The position numbers were made by a program, and so were the translations under genes. A stretch of 64,000 nt of DNA from JANWXR01 sp964608265 (GTDB lineage Bacteria > Chloroflexota > Anaerolineae > Anaerolineales > UBA6663). The notes beneath the pieces were generated by a model. The model was not told the origin of the DNA and made no database searches. It saw only the letters and a program-made list of their open reading frames with translations. The stretch lies in NCBI GenBank assembly GCA_964608265.1, contig CAZSNP010000002.1, positions 86,542-150,541 of the forward strand, in the 5' to 3' direction. How positions within the stretch are numbered: position 1 is the first letter of the stretch; each line of letters starts with the position of its first letter. Below are positions 50,678 to 59,201 of the stretch, in pieces.

Positions 50678-51757
50678 ATGAAGTTGGCCCTCATCCACGA
50701 CTGGCTCAACCAGCGCGGCGGCGCCGAGGATGTGCTCGAGGCGCTGGTGGGCATGTTCCCCGGCGCGCCGCTCTACACCTCCATCTACGCGCCGGAGCTG
50801 ATGCCCGCGCACTATCGCCGCTGGCCCATCCGCACCTCGTTCATGGATCGGCTGCCCGGCATCCACCGCCGCCACCAGCCGTATCTGCCGCTCTACCCGC
50901 TGGCCTTCGAGCGTTTTGATTTGAACGGGCACGACCTCCTGCTCTCGAACAAGAGCGGCTTCTGCCACGGCGTGCGCAAACCGGCGGGCGCGCGGCACAT
51001 CTGCTATTGCCTCACGCCCACGCGCTACGTCTGGGGCTTCGATGATTACGCTGAACGTGAGGGGTTGAGCGCGGCGGCGCGGTTGATGCTGCGCCCGCTG
51101 CTGGCGTGGCTGCAACGGTGGGACAAGCGCGCGGCGGATGGCGTTGATGACTTCATCGCCATCTCCTCCGAAGTGCAACGCCGCATCGGCAAATTCTACG
51201 GCCGCGCGTCCGAGATCATTTACCCGCCCGTGGATGTGCGTCGCTTCTCGCTGAAGGGCGGCCCGGGGGACTACTTTCTCAGCCTCGGTCGCCTGATCCC
51301 ATACAAGCGGGTGGATTTGGCCGTGGCGGCCTGCAACGAATTGGGCCTGCCGTTGTGGGTGGCGGGCGAGGGGCGCGACCGGGCGCGGTTGGAGGCGCTG
51401 GCCGGGCCTACTGTAAAATTCCTCGGGCGCGTGGCCGACGCCGGCCTGCCGGAACTCTTCGCCCGGGCGCGGGGTTTCATCTTCCCCGGCCTGGAGGATT
51501 TCGGCATCGCGCCGGCGCAGGCGCTGGCTGCCGGGCGGCCCGTCATCGCTTACGCCGGCGGCGGCGCGCTGGATATAGTCCAGGACGGCGTCAACGGCGT
51601 GCTCTTCCGCGAGCAACGTGTTGCGTCGCTGAAGGCCGCGCTGCTGCGGTTTGCAGATTTCAAGTTCGACGCGCAGGCGATCCGCCGATCGGCTGAGCGA
51701 TTCGACACAAGCGTTTTCGTCGAGCGACTGAGTACGTTCATTGCGGAGAAGATTTGA
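50678..51757 (+). CDS. GT4-family glycosyltransferase
   Basis: This 359-residue GT-B enzyme starts KLALIHDWLNQRGGAEDVLEAL. The C-terminal domain shows YFLSLGRLIPYKRVDLAVAA and FIFPGLEDFGIAPAQALAAGRPVIA. The pattern KPAGARHICYCLTPTRYVWGFDDYA in the middle is typical of mannosyl- or rhamnosyltransferases of this family. It lies 8 nt after the RAYT gene, with no Shine-Dalgarno evident. It is part of the exopolysaccharide locus; the acceptor is unknown. Confidence 0.92.
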   Translation: MKLALIHDWLNQRGGAEDVLEALVGMFPGAPLYTSIYAPELMPAHYRRWPIRTSFMDRLPGIHRRHQPYLPLYPLAFERFDLNGHDLLLSNKSGFCHGVRKPAGARHICYCLTPTRYVWGFDDYAEREGLSAAARLMLRPLLAWLQRWDKRAADGVDDFIAISSEVQRRIGKFYGRASEIIYPPVDVRRFSLKGGPGDYFLSLGRLIPYKRVDLAVAACNELGLPLWVAGEGRDRARLEALAGPTVKFLGRVADAGLPELFARARGFIFPGLEDFGIAPAQALAAGRPVIAYAGGGALDIVQDGVNGVLFREQRVASLKAALLRFADFKFDAQAIRRSAERFDTSVFVERLSTFIAEKI

Positions 51758-51758
51758 A

Positions 51759-51817
51759 TCACGGAGCACACCGAGCACACGGAGTTTTTCTCTGTGTTCT
51801 CCGTGTGCCCGGTGGTG
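51759..51817. repeat. Inverted repeat with CACGGAGAACACAGAG-like units
   Basis: ATCACGGAGCACACCGAGCA and onward (51759) pairs with CTCTGTGTTCTCCGTGTGCC and onward (right arm to 51817). It fills the gap before the Wzz-like gene. Confidence 0.85.
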
Positions 51818-51826
51818 AAGCCAACG

Positions 51827-52516
51827 ATGGAATTGAGGCAACTGTGGAAAGTGGCGCGGCGCTGGTGGTGGCTGATCGTGCTGCCGCCCTTCGTCGTCGG
51901 CCTTTACAGCGCCGTCACCTATCAAGCGCCGGGCGCGGGCTATGCGCTGGTGATGCGCTACACCGCCGGGCAACCGACCGCCCTCAGCGGCGACCCGCAG
52001 TTCGCGCGCGGCTACTACGATTGGCTCACGTCCGAATACATCGTCGGCGCGCTGAAGGATTGGGTGCGCACCGGCCAATTCGCGCAAGCGGTGAGCGATG
52101 AGTTGAAGGCGCGCGGGCGCGACCTCCCCGCCGCAGCGGTGGCCGCCTCCATCAGCAACTCGGACAATCAACGCAGCCTTCTGGTGGTGTACCTGGGCGC
52201 GGGCGACGCCGACCAGCTGCGCGCCATTGCGGAGGCGGTGACCGTTGTGCTGCAAACTCGCAACGCCGACATCTTCCCGCCGCTGGCTGGACAACCGGCC
52301 CGCGTCACCCCGCTCGATGCCCCCGCCGTCGGGCCGGCCGGGCCGCCCTCGCTGCGCGCGCGCCTCGATATCCCGCTGCGTCTCGGTCTAGCCCTCGCGC
52401 TTGGCGCGGCGCTGGCCCTGGCCGCCCATTACTTCGACCCGTTCGTGCGCGACAAGGCGGAACTGGAAAAGCTGGGCGCACGTTTCATCGTCGCCATCCC
52501 GAAAGATGGAAAGTAG
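51827..52516 (+). CDS. Wzz-like membrane protein (polysaccharide copolymerase family)
   Basis: This 229-residue protein has a cytoplasmic N-terminus (MELRQLWKVARRWWW) and a first membrane helix (LIVLPPFVVGLYSAVTY). A periplasmic/extracellular alpha-beta region of about 130 residues follows, then a second helix (IPLRLGLALALGAALALAAHYF) and a short C-tail. This is the layout of chain-length determinant (Wzz/CapA) proteins that regulate exopolysaccharide length together with a BY-kinase. ATG 51827 is chosen by this topology. The extracellular part is short for the family. Confidence 0.8.
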   Translation: MELRQLWKVARRWWWLIVLPPFVVGLYSAVTYQAPGAGYALVMRYTAGQPTALSGDPQFARGYYDWLTSEYIVGALKDWVRTGQFAQAVSDELKARGRDLPAAAVAASISNSDNQRSLLVVYLGAGDADQLRAIAEAVTVVLQTRNADIFPPLAGQPARVTPLDAPAVGPAGPPSLRARLDIPLRLGLALALGAALALAAHYFDPFVRDKAELEKLGARFIVAIPKDGK

Positions 52517-52568
52517 CCAGCAGTGAGCAGAAAGGCATGTGGCACTTTCCACTTTCTGCTTGCTTTTC
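52508..52568. repeat. Imperfect inverted repeat with GGAAAGT/GCAGAAAG units
   Basis: GGAAAGTAGCCAGCAGTGAG and GCAGAAAGGCA on the left pair imperfectly with ACTTTCCACTTTCTGCTTGC on the right. Confidence 0.6.
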
Positions 52569-52610
52569 ACAGTCTGTCTGCATGTTACAATCACCCGCCG
52601 GAGTTGCCCC

Positions 52611-53270
52611 ATGAGTGTGCTTGAAGTATTGACGATCCTGCGTCGTCGCGGCTGGATCATCCTTGTGCTGGCCGTGCTGTGCGCGGCGAGCGCCTGGGTG
52701 TTCAGCGAACTGCAAATCCCCATCTACACCGCGACCGCGCGGGTGCTGATCAAACCGTCGCGCCCCGATTTTGGATTGACGACGGCGGCCAAGACGGTGC
52801 TGCGTTCGTATACCGAGTGGATGAAGACACGGGCGAACGCGCAGGAAGTCATCGCGCAGCTCAAACTGAACGCGGTGCCCGATGAGTTGCTGGGGCGTGT
52901 GCAGATCGACCCCGACGAATCCAACTTCACCGTGCAGATCGACGCGCGCAGCCCCGACGGCGAGGAGGCCAGGAGCATCGCTCGGACGTGGGCGCTACTG
53001 CTGCAGGCCTGGCGCGACAGCGAGAACGCCTCCATCCGGCAGGATGACCGCGTGTACGCCGAACTGCTCGACGTGAGCGATTACGCGCAGTATCGCCCGC
53101 AGACGCGGATCAACATCCTCGCCGGGGCCATCCTCGGCGTATTGCTCGGCGGCCTCGTCATCTTCGTGCTCGAATACCTCGAGGCCGGGCTGCTCCGTTC
53201 GCGCCTCGACGTGGAACGCGCGCTCGGGCTGGCGGTGCTCGGCGCGGTGCCGGCGGCGGAGAGGAAATAA
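52611..53270 (+). CDS. Second Wzz-like membrane protein
   Basis: In this 219-residue protein the N-terminal VLTILRRRGWIILVLAVLCAASAWVF is the first membrane helix of a Wzz-like protein. A YTATARVLIKPSRPDFG segment follows, as in capsular polysaccharide copolymerases. The C-terminal helix (INILAGAILGVLLGGLVIFVLEYL) precedes a short cytoplasmic tail. GGAG at 7-nt spacing precedes the ATG, and TACAAT at about 52586 could be a -10. With the BY-kinase at 53304 it forms a split chain-length/kinase pair. Confidence 0.85.
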   Translation: MSVLEVLTILRRRGWIILVLAVLCAASAWVFSELQIPIYTATARVLIKPSRPDFGLTTAAKTVLRSYTEWMKTRANAQEVIAQLKLNAVPDELLGRVQIDPDESNFTVQIDARSPDGEEARSIARTWALLLQAWRDSENASIRQDDRVYAELLDVSDYAQYRPQTRINILAGAILGVLLGGLVIFVLEYLEAGLLRSRLDVERALGLAVLGAVPAAERK

Positions 53271-53300
53271 CCAATAACGAATAACGGGTTATTGGGCTAT
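53267..53300. repeat. Inverted repeat with AATAACC/AATAACG units
   Basis: AATAACCAATAACGAATAAC pairs with GGTTATTGGGCTAT across a very short loop. Confidence 0.75.
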
Positions 53301-53303
53301 GCC

Positions 53304-54017
53304 ATGAAAGACCTCATTACCTTGAAAGACCCGCGCTCGTCGGCGGCCGAGGCGTTTCGCACGCTGCGGACGAACCTCATCTTCGCCGCGCTGGAGAAGC
53401 CGTTGCAGACGGTGCTCGTCACCTCGGCCGCGCCGGAGGAGGGCAAGAGCACGACGCTGGCCAACCTGGCGGTGGTGATGGCGCAGGGCGGGCGCAAAAC
53501 GATTCTGGTGGATTGTGATCTGCGGCGGCCCAAGCAGCACGACATCTTCGGCGTGCCCGTCGCGCCCGGCTTCAGCGATTGGATGTTGCGGACCGACTCC
53601 GCTTCGGGGCCGCAAAGCGGCGAGAGAGAAGCGCTACGCGCTTCGCTTGCGCAGAGTCCGTTTGCGCCCGCGCCGGAGACGGTGGCCGGCGGGGTGGACG
53701 GCCTCCGCCTGTTGCCGGCCGGTTCCCCCACAGCCAACCCCGCCGATTTGCTGACCTCGCCGCGCCTCCAGGCGCTGGTCGCCGGCCTCAAGTCACAGGC
53801 CGACTTTGTGTTGTTCGACGCCCCGCCGCTGCTGGCCGTGTCGGATGCGGCCCTGCTCGGCGCCAACCTCGACGGCGCGGTGCTCGTCGTCAGCGCCGGG
53901 CGCACGCGCCGCGATCACGCTCAACGCGCGAAGGAGTTGCTCGAGAAAATCCACGTGCGGCTGGTGGGCGCGGTGCTCACCAATGCCACCCCCGAAGGCG
54001 GCGTGACGAATTATTGA
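53304..54017 (+). CDS. BY-kinase-like (CpsD/CapB) tyrosine-protein kinase
   Basis: This 237-residue cytoplasmic P-loop ATPase has Walker A VTSAAPEEGKSTTLANLA, Walker A' ILVDCDLRRPKQHDIF and Walker B FVLFDAPPLLAVSDA. The N-terminal SSAAEAFRTLRTNLIFA is the typical RTLRTNL start. The C-terminus has only a single Tyr (VTNY) rather than a Tyr cluster. It would be activated by the Wzz-like partner and control polysaccharide chain length. About 20 residues after DWMLRTDSASG are encoded by a palindrome (53589-53660). ATG 53304 is preferred over TTG 53292. Confidence 0.9.
   Translation: MKDLITLKDPRSSAAEAFRTLRTNLIFAALEKPLQTVLVTSAAPEEGKSTTLANLAVVMAQGGRKTILVDCDLRRPKQHDIFGVPVAPGFSDWMLRTDSASGPQSGEREALRASLAQSPFAPAPETVAGGVDGLRLLPAGSPTANPADLLTSPRLQALVAGLKSQADFVLFDAPPLLAVSDAALLGANLDGAVLVVSAGRTRRDHAQRAKELLEKIHVRLVGAVLTNATPEGGVTNY
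53589..53660. repeat. In-frame inverted repeat inside the BY-kinase gene
   Basis: GGACCGACTCCGCTTCG (about 53589) and CGCTTCGCTTGCGCAGAGTCC-like sequence (to about 53660) pair in part. A core GAAGCGCTACGCGCTTC lies between. The gene frame is intact. Confidence 0.6.
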
Positions 54018-54083
54018 CCGCATGACTATTGAGCCATTGGGGCGCGTGCGACCACTCGCGTAATATTCCCCGCTGCAGTCATC

Positions 54084-54123
54084 GGAAGGGTAAACGGTAA
54101 TGACCGTTTACCCATTACCTTCC
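54084..54123. repeat. Inverted repeat with GGTAAACGG/GGTAATG units
   Basis: GGAAGGGTAAACGGTAAT (54084-54101) pairs with CCGTTTACCCATTACCTTCC (54104-54123) across two bases. It directly precedes the GGGAG Shine-Dalgarno of rfbA. Confidence 0.85.
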
Positions 54124-54140
54124 GGGAGAAGTCTCAACAC

Positions 54141-55208
54141 ATGAAGGGCCTCATTCTTTCCGGCGGCAAGGGCACACGCTTGTTGCCGCTCACCTATCGG
54201 CGCGCCAAGCAGCTCATCCCGGTGGCCAACGAGCCGGTGCTCTTCCGCGTCATCCGCGCTATTCGCGATGCCGGCATCACCGATATCGGCATCGTGGTCG
54301 GCGACACCGCGCCGGAGATTCGCGAGGCGGTGGGCGACGGGTCGCGCTGGGACGTGCAGGTCACGTACATCGAGCAGAGCGCACCGGCCGGGCTGGCGCA
54401 TGCGGTGAAAGAGTCGCTGCCCTTCCTCGGCGATGACCGCTTTGTGATGTTCCTCGGCGACAACGTGATTCAGGGCGGCATCAGCCCCCTCATCCGCCAG
54501 TTTGCCGGCAGCAACTGGAACAGCCAGATCGTGTTGAAGCGCGTGCCCAACCCGCAACAGTTCGGCGTGGCGGAACTCAACGGCGACGGCTCGATCAAAC
54601 GCCTGGTCGAGAAGCCGAAGAACCCGCCGTCCGACCTCGCGCTGGTCGGCATCTACATGTTCGACGGGCACATCCGCGAGGCCGTGCACGCCATCCAGCC
54701 GTCGGGGCGCGGCGAGCTGGAGATCACCGACGCGATCCAGTGGCTGGTGGAGAAGGGATACGCGGTGCACCCGTATGTGCATGCGGGCTGGTGGATCGAC
54801 ACCGGCAAGATGGCCGACATGCTCTCGGCCAACGATCATGTGCTCGAGGAAGTCGTGCCGCAGATCGCCGGCACGGTGGATGAGGCCTCGAAGGTAGACC
54901 CGCGCGTGACGGTGGAGAAGGGCGCGCAGATCATCAACAGCACGGTGCGCGGCCCGGCCATCATCGGCGAGGACACGCGGATTGTGAACTCGTACATCGG
55001 CCCGTTCACCAGCCTGTATCACGGCGTCACCGTCGAGAACAGCGAAATCGAGCACAGCATCGTGATGGAGCATTGCCGGATCATCAACGTCGGCGCGCGC
55101 ATTCAAGACTCGCTCATCGGGCGCAATGCCTTTGTGACGCAGACCGACCGCAAGCCGAAGTCCATCAACTTGAATCTGGGCGATTACTCGCAGATTGATC
55201 TAGTCTGA
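54141..55208 (+). CDS. rfbA: Glucose-1-phosphate thymidylyltransferase, long form
   Basis: This 355-residue protein has a nucleotidyltransferase domain (LILSGGKGTRLLPLTYRRAKQLIPV; the metal Asp in FVMFLGDNVI; VEKPKNPPSDLALVGIYMF) plus about 100 residues of left-handed beta-helix at the C-terminus (ITVEKGAQIINSTVRGPAIIGED). The long form resembles StrD-type enzymes rather than the short RmlA. It couples dTTP and glucose-1-phosphate to dTDP-glucose, step one of rhamnose synthesis. It is followed by rfbB after 64 nt, with a repeat between. GGGAGAAG precedes the ATG. Confidence 0.93.
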   Translation: MKGLILSGGKGTRLLPLTYRRAKQLIPVANEPVLFRVIRAIRDAGITDIGIVVGDTAPEIREAVGDGSRWDVQVTYIEQSAPAGLAHAVKESLPFLGDDRFVMFLGDNVIQGGISPLIRQFAGSNWNSQIVLKRVPNPQQFGVAELNGDGSIKRLVEKPKNPPSDLALVGIYMFDGHIREAVHAIQPSGRGELEITDAIQWLVEKGYAVHPYVHAGWWIDTGKMADMLSANDHVLEEVVPQIAGTVDEASKVDPRVTVEKGAQIINSTVRGPAIIGEDTRIVNSYIGPFTSLYHGVTVENSEIEHSIVMEHCRIINVGARIQDSLIGRNAFVTQTDRKPKSINLNLGDYSQIDLV

Positions 55209-55260
55209 CGGCCGACGGCAGACGGCGGACCGCGGCGGTCCGGCGTTGGCGGTCTGCGGT
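55206..55260. repeat. Inverted repeat with GGCAGACGGCGGACC units
   Basis: GACGGCAGACGGCGGACCGC (left) pairs with GGCGGTCCGGCG and GGCGGTCTGCGGTC (right). It begins at the rfbA stop and ends 13 nt before the rfbB start. Confidence 0.85.
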
Positions 55261-55272
55261 CTTATCTCGACC

Positions 55273-56298
55273 ATGAAAAACCTCCTCGTCACCGGCGGCG
55301 CCGGGTTCATCGGCTCGAACTTTGTCCACCATATGCTGGGCAAGTATGCAGATTACAAGATCGTCGCTTTCGACAAGTTGACCTATGCCGGGCGGCTGGA
55401 GAATCTCAGGCCGGCCGAGGGCAACCCGCGCTTCGCCTTCGTCAACGGCGACATCTGCGATGCGGGCGCGGTGGAGGCGGCGCTCCGCGAGCACGCCATT
55501 GATACCATCGTCAACTTCGCCGCCGAGACGCACGTGGATCAATCCATCCTCAACCCGTACGTCTTCACCGAGACCAACGTGCGCGGCACGCAGGTGCTGC
55601 TCGAGGCGATGCGGGCGCACAAGCTCGAGCGTTTTCATCACATCAGCACCGACGAGGTCTACGGCCAAATCCCCGCGCCCAAGCGCAGCGTGGAGGGTGA
55701 CCCGTTCGAGCCGCGCAGCCCATACTCGGCCAGCAAGGCCGGGGCCGAGCACATCGCATATGCGTACTTCATCACGTATGGCGTGCCGGTGACGATTACG
55801 CGCGGCTCGAACAACATCGGCCCGTATCACTATCCCGAGAAGGCCGTGCCGCTGTTTACGACCAACGCCATCGACGACGAGCCGTTGCCGGTGTACGGCG
55901 ACGGGAGGCAGCAGCGCGACTATCAATACGTCCTCGACCATTGCGAGGGCATTGACGCGGTGCTGCACCGGGGCGCGCTGGGCGAGGCCTACAATGTGGC
56001 GACCGGCGTCGAGACGCGCAACATCGAGATGGCGCAGAAGATCCTCGACCTGCTCGGCAAGCCGCATAGCCTGATCAGGTTCGTGCCCGACCGCGCCGGC
56101 CACGACCGGCGCTACGCGCTCGACATCCGCAAGGCGCGCGCGCTGGGCTGGGAGAGTCGCCACACCTTCGATCAGGCGCTCGAAAAGACGGTGAAGTGGT
56201 ATGTGGACAACGAGTGGTGGTGGCGGCCCATCAAATCGGGGGAGTTCAAGGCGTACTATCAAAAACAGTACGGCGCGCGGCTGGCAGCGGCTAATTGA
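55273..56298 (+). CDS. rfbB: dTDP-glucose 4,6-dehydratase
   Basis: This 341-residue extended SDR has the GGAGFIGSNFVHH NAD motif, HISTDEVYGQIPAPKRS (catalytic Asp-Glu pair region), the YSASKAGAEH motif (Tyr-x3-Lys) and NNIGPYHYPEK. It converts dTDP-glucose to dTDP-4-keto-6-deoxyglucose, the second step toward dTDP-rhamnose. ATG 55273 begins exactly at the Rossmann strand. A strong terminator follows, so the rml transcript ends here. Confidence 0.96.
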   Translation: MKNLLVTGGAGFIGSNFVHHMLGKYADYKIVAFDKLTYAGRLENLRPAEGNPRFAFVNGDICDAGAVEAALREHAIDTIVNFAAETHVDQSILNPYVFTETNVRGTQVLLEAMRAHKLERFHHISTDEVYGQIPAPKRSVEGDPFEPRSPYSASKAGAEHIAYAYFITYGVPVTITRGSNNIGPYHYPEKAVPLFTTNAIDDEPLPVYGDGRQQRDYQYVLDHCEGIDAVLHRGALGEAYNVATGVETRNIEMAQKILDLLGKPHSLIRFVPDRAGHDRRYALDIRKARALGWESRHTFDQALEKTVKWYVDNEWWWRPIKSGEFKAYYQKQYGARLAAAN

Positions 56299-56318
56299 GG
56301 CCCCCCGCCTCCTTCAGA

Positions 56319-56350
56319 AGCGACGAGCATCCCTCGTCGCTTTTTGTTTT
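56319..56350 (+). terminator. Intrinsic terminator after rfbB
   Basis: AGCGACGAG (56319-56327) pairs with CTCGTCGCT (56333-56341), followed by TTTTT. Confidence 0.9.
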
Positions 56351-56362
56351 GAGAGGCCGCCG

Positions 56363-57880
56363 TCACGCCGCGCGAGTCTTGGCGCGACCAGCGGCTTGAT
56401 GCAGCAGGCTGCGATGGAGTTCGCCGGCCAACTGTCCGGGCGCGGCGCGGCGATAGCGATCCGCCGGTTGCCATTCGGCGGCCAGGCACAACTTCAGCGC
56501 TGCGGATTGATCAATCAGTTTGTGCAGGCCGAGCGACTCGGCCTCGCTGGCCTCCACATCCACGACGATGACGTGCGCCCGCTGTAAAGTGTCCGCAGCC
56601 TCCGGCGTGAGGTCGGAGTCGACGACGTGTAAATCGCCCCGCATGCGTAAGGCGCGCTGAAGCAACGGGAGATCGCGCAGCCCGTGCCTCCCCGCCCAGC
56701 CGGCGAAAACAGCGCGCACCGCCTCTCCGTCTTCCGACAATTGAGCGACGGCCTCCAGGACGGCAGCCGGCGAAGTCTGAGGCGTGACGATGACGGTGAC
56801 ATCGCGGCTCGTCGTCGTCAGCGCCGGCAGCACCTGCGTGAGGTGGGCGCCGTTGGACATCAGCACCAGCGCCGGGTCGCCGCTTAACGTCGGCTCGACG
56901 CGCTCGAACAAGATCAGGAAAAAGACGCCGGCCGCGACCAGCAGGCCAAAGATCAGGTTAGCGGCGGGCACCGGCAGGCGCGTGAGCACGATGGCCGTCG
57001 CCCCCAGCGCGACGGCGGCGACATACAACGTGAGCACGGCGCGCGGTGTGCTCAGCCCCAGTTGGGTCAAACGATGGGAGGTGTGATCGGAGCCGCCCTG
57101 AAACGGCGAGCGCCCGCGCCGGAGCCGCGAGAGCGTGACCAGGGTCGTGTCGAATATGAAGACGCTCAGCACGAGGATCGGGGCCATCCACGTTGACCCG
57201 AGGGGCAGCTCGAGGAACCGAATCTTGATGCCGAGCGCGGCCAGCAGAAAGCCGAGCGTGAGCGAGCCGGCGTCGCCCATGAAGCTGACCGCCGGGGCGA
57301 GGTTGTAAAACAGAAATCCCAGCGCCGAGCCGAGCAGCGCGGCCGCCAGGCTGGCCACAAACCCCTGGCCCTCCAGCGCGGCCAGCACGAAGAAGATGAT
57401 GGCGGCCACCGCCGCCAACCCGGCGGCCAGGCCGTCCATGTTATCCATCAGGTTCGCGGCGTTGGTGATGCCGACGACCCACACCACCGTCAGCAGCCCA
57501 TCGGCCCACAGCACATTGAAGAGTTGCACCCGCACCCCAAAGGCGCTGAGGAACAGCCCGGCCACGACGGCGGCGGCCAGCTTCAAGCGCGCCGGCATGC
57601 CGAAGCGATCATCCCACAGGCCGGTGGCGAACATCAACGTCGCGCCGCCGAGGATGCCGATGCCCTCCGTCACCCAATCGCGCTGCCCGAAGGCGATGAA
57701 GGCCAGCGTGACGCCGAGGTAGAGGGCCAGGCCCCCGAGCAACGGCGTGGCCGAACGGTGCGCCTTGCGTATCCCCGGCTGATCGACCATGCCGGCCCGG
57801 CGCGCCAGCCAGCGCGTCACCGGAGTCACGAGGAAGGCCAGCACCGCCGAGGCCAGGATGATGGGCAGGTACTGCGTCAT
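56363..57880 (-). CDS. WecA/MraY-family undecaprenyl-phosphate glycosyl-1-phosphate transferase with C-terminal extension
   Basis: At 505 residues it is longer than typical WecA (about 350). Residues 1-335 carry about 10-11 membrane helices and the family motifs: DQPGIRKAHRSATPLLGG, the DD motif GLWDDRFGMPARLKL, NLMDNMDGLAAG, SFMGDAGSLTLGF and a SDHTSHRL His loop. It would load a HexNAc-1-phosphate onto undecaprenyl phosphate. The last 150 residues are a soluble alpha/beta domain of unknown role (DVTVIVTPQTSPAAVLEAVA, LHVVDSDLTPEAADTL). ATG 57880 is set by the first helix. It lies 13 nt downstream of the WecC-like gene. Confidence 0.9.
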   Translation of the reverse strand: MTQYLPIILASAVLAFLVTPVTRWLARRAGMVDQPGIRKAHRSATPLLGGLALYLGVTLAFIAFGQRDWVTEGIGILGGATLMFATGLWDDRFGMPARLKLAAAVVAGLFLSAFGVRVQLFNVLWADGLLTVVWVVGITNAANLMDNMDGLAAGLAAVAAIIFFVLAALEGQGFVASLAAALLGSALGFLFYNLAPAVSFMGDAGSLTLGFLLAALGIKIRFLELPLGSTWMAPILVLSVFIFDTTLVTLSRLRRGRSPFQGGSDHTSHRLTQLGLSTPRAVLTLYVAAVALGATAIVLTRLPVPAANLIFGLLVAAGVFFLILFERVEPTLSGDPALVLMSNGAHLTQVLPALTTTSRDVTVIVTPQTSPAAVLEAVAQLSEDGEAVRAVFAGWAGRHGLRDLPLLQRALRMRGDLHVVDSDLTPEAADTLQRAHVIVVDVEASEAESLGLHKLIDQSAALKLCLAAEWQPADRYRRAAPGQLAGELHRSLLHQAAGRAKTRAA

Positions 57881-57893
57881 GGTTGGCGAACGC

Positions 57894-59201
57894 TCACAGG
57901 GTGATGACGCGCGCCCGGGCGGCCAGGCCGCGCAAACCATTGCGCGTATCAACGACGACGCGGGCATGTTCGGCCACCGTGGCCAGGTCAATCGAAGCGT
58001 GCGGGGTGATGAGGACGACGCAATCGGCCCGGCGCAGCGTCTCGGGCGTCAGCGGTGTTGAGCTCAACGACGCCTCGCCCAGCCGAAAGGCGGGCACATG
58101 CGGGTCGTGATAGCTCACCTCGGCGTGGCGACGCCGCAACTCGAACAGCACGTCGAGCGCCGGAGATTCGCGCACATCATCCACATCGGGTTTGTAAGCC
58201 GCGCCGAGCACCAGCACGCGCGAGCCGCGCAGCGGTTTGCCGTCCTCGTTGAGGGCGTCGGCGACCAGCGCCACCACATGGCGTGGCATCTCGCTGTTGA
58301 CCTCATCGGCCAGTTCGATGAACCGCGCGGTGTAGTTGAGGGCCTTCAACTTCCACGACAGATAGAGTGGATCGACCGGGATACAGTGCCCGCCGATGCC
58401 GGGGCCGGGGGTGAATTTCATGAAGCCGTACGGTTTGGTCGCCGCCGCTTCGATCACCTCCCACACGTTGACGCCGAGCCTGGTGCACATCAGCGCCACC
58501 TCGTTGACCAGCCCGATGTTGACGGCGCGGAAGGTGTTTTCGAGCAGCTTCACCATCTCGGCGGCGCGCGGCGAGGAGACCCGAACGACGGTATCGACCG
58601 CCAGGCCATACAACGCGGCGGCGATGTCGGCGCAGGCCGGCGTCAGCCCGCCGACGACCTTGGGTGTGTTGCGTATATTGAAGCGCCGATTGCCCGGATC
58701 AACGCGCTCCGGGGAAAAGGCGAGGAAGACATCCTCGCCGACGCGCAAGCCGCGCTCGGCCAGTCGCGGCTCGAAGATCTCCTCGGTGGTGCCCGGATAG
58801 GTGGTGCTTTCGAGCACGAGGAGCTTGTCGGGTTGGAGGTAGGGCGTCAGGCTGTCGGCGGCGCTGACGATGTACGACAGATCAGGCTCGCGGGTCTTGC
58901 GCAGCGGGGTAGGCACACACACGATGATGGCGTCGGCCTCGCGCAGCGCGCTGAAGTCGGTGGTCGCGTGGAAGCGGCCCGCCTGCACCGCCTCGGCCAC
59001 CAGCGCGGAAGCGACATCCCCCACGTAGCTTTCGCCGCGCGTCAGCGTCGCCACTTTGCCGGCCTCTACATCCACGCCAATCACCCGCAGCCCGGCCCGA
59101 GCGAACTCAACCGCCAGGGGCAGGCCGGCATAGCCCAGCCCGATGACACCGACGACGACCTGCCGATTGCGTATTCGCTGGAGGAGTTGAGATTCGGACA
59201 T
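57894..59201 (-). CDS. UDP-N-acetyl-D-mannosaminuronate/glucosamine 6-dehydrogenase
   Basis: This 435-residue protein is of the WecC/WbpA type. It has the N-terminal NAD-binding VGVIGLGYAGLPLAVEFA, SFSPERVDPGN-like sequence (FLAFSPERVDPGNRRF) and the catalytic-Cys motif GIGGHCIPVD. The C-terminal UDP-binding domain shows VLVLGAAYKPDVDDVRESPALDV. It would oxidise a UDP-HexNAc to the uronate. It lies divergent from the FMN riboswitch promoter. Start 59201 is chosen because a TTATAG/TATAAT-type -10 lies 7-8 nt upstream; a longer upstream reading runs antisense to the riboswitch and is rejected. Confidence 0.92.
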   Translation of the reverse strand: MSESQLLQRIRNRQVVVGVIGLGYAGLPLAVEFARAGLRVIGVDVEAGKVATLTRGESYVGDVASALVAEAVQAGRFHATTDFSALREADAIIVCVPTPLRKTREPDLSYIVSAADSLTPYLQPDKLLVLESTTYPGTTEEIFEPRLAERGLRVGEDVFLAFSPERVDPGNRRFNIRNTPKVVGGLTPACADIAAALYGLAVDTVVRVSSPRAAEMVKLLENTFRAVNIGLVNEVALMCTRLGVNVWEVIEAAATKPYGFMKFTPGPGIGGHCIPVDPLYLSWKLKALNYTARFIELADEVNSEMPRHVVALVADALNEDGKPLRGSRVLVLGAAYKPDVDDVRESPALDVLFELRRRHAEVSYHDPHVPAFRLGEASLSSTPLTPETLRRADCVVLITPHASIDLATVAEHARVVVDTRNGLRGLAARARVITL

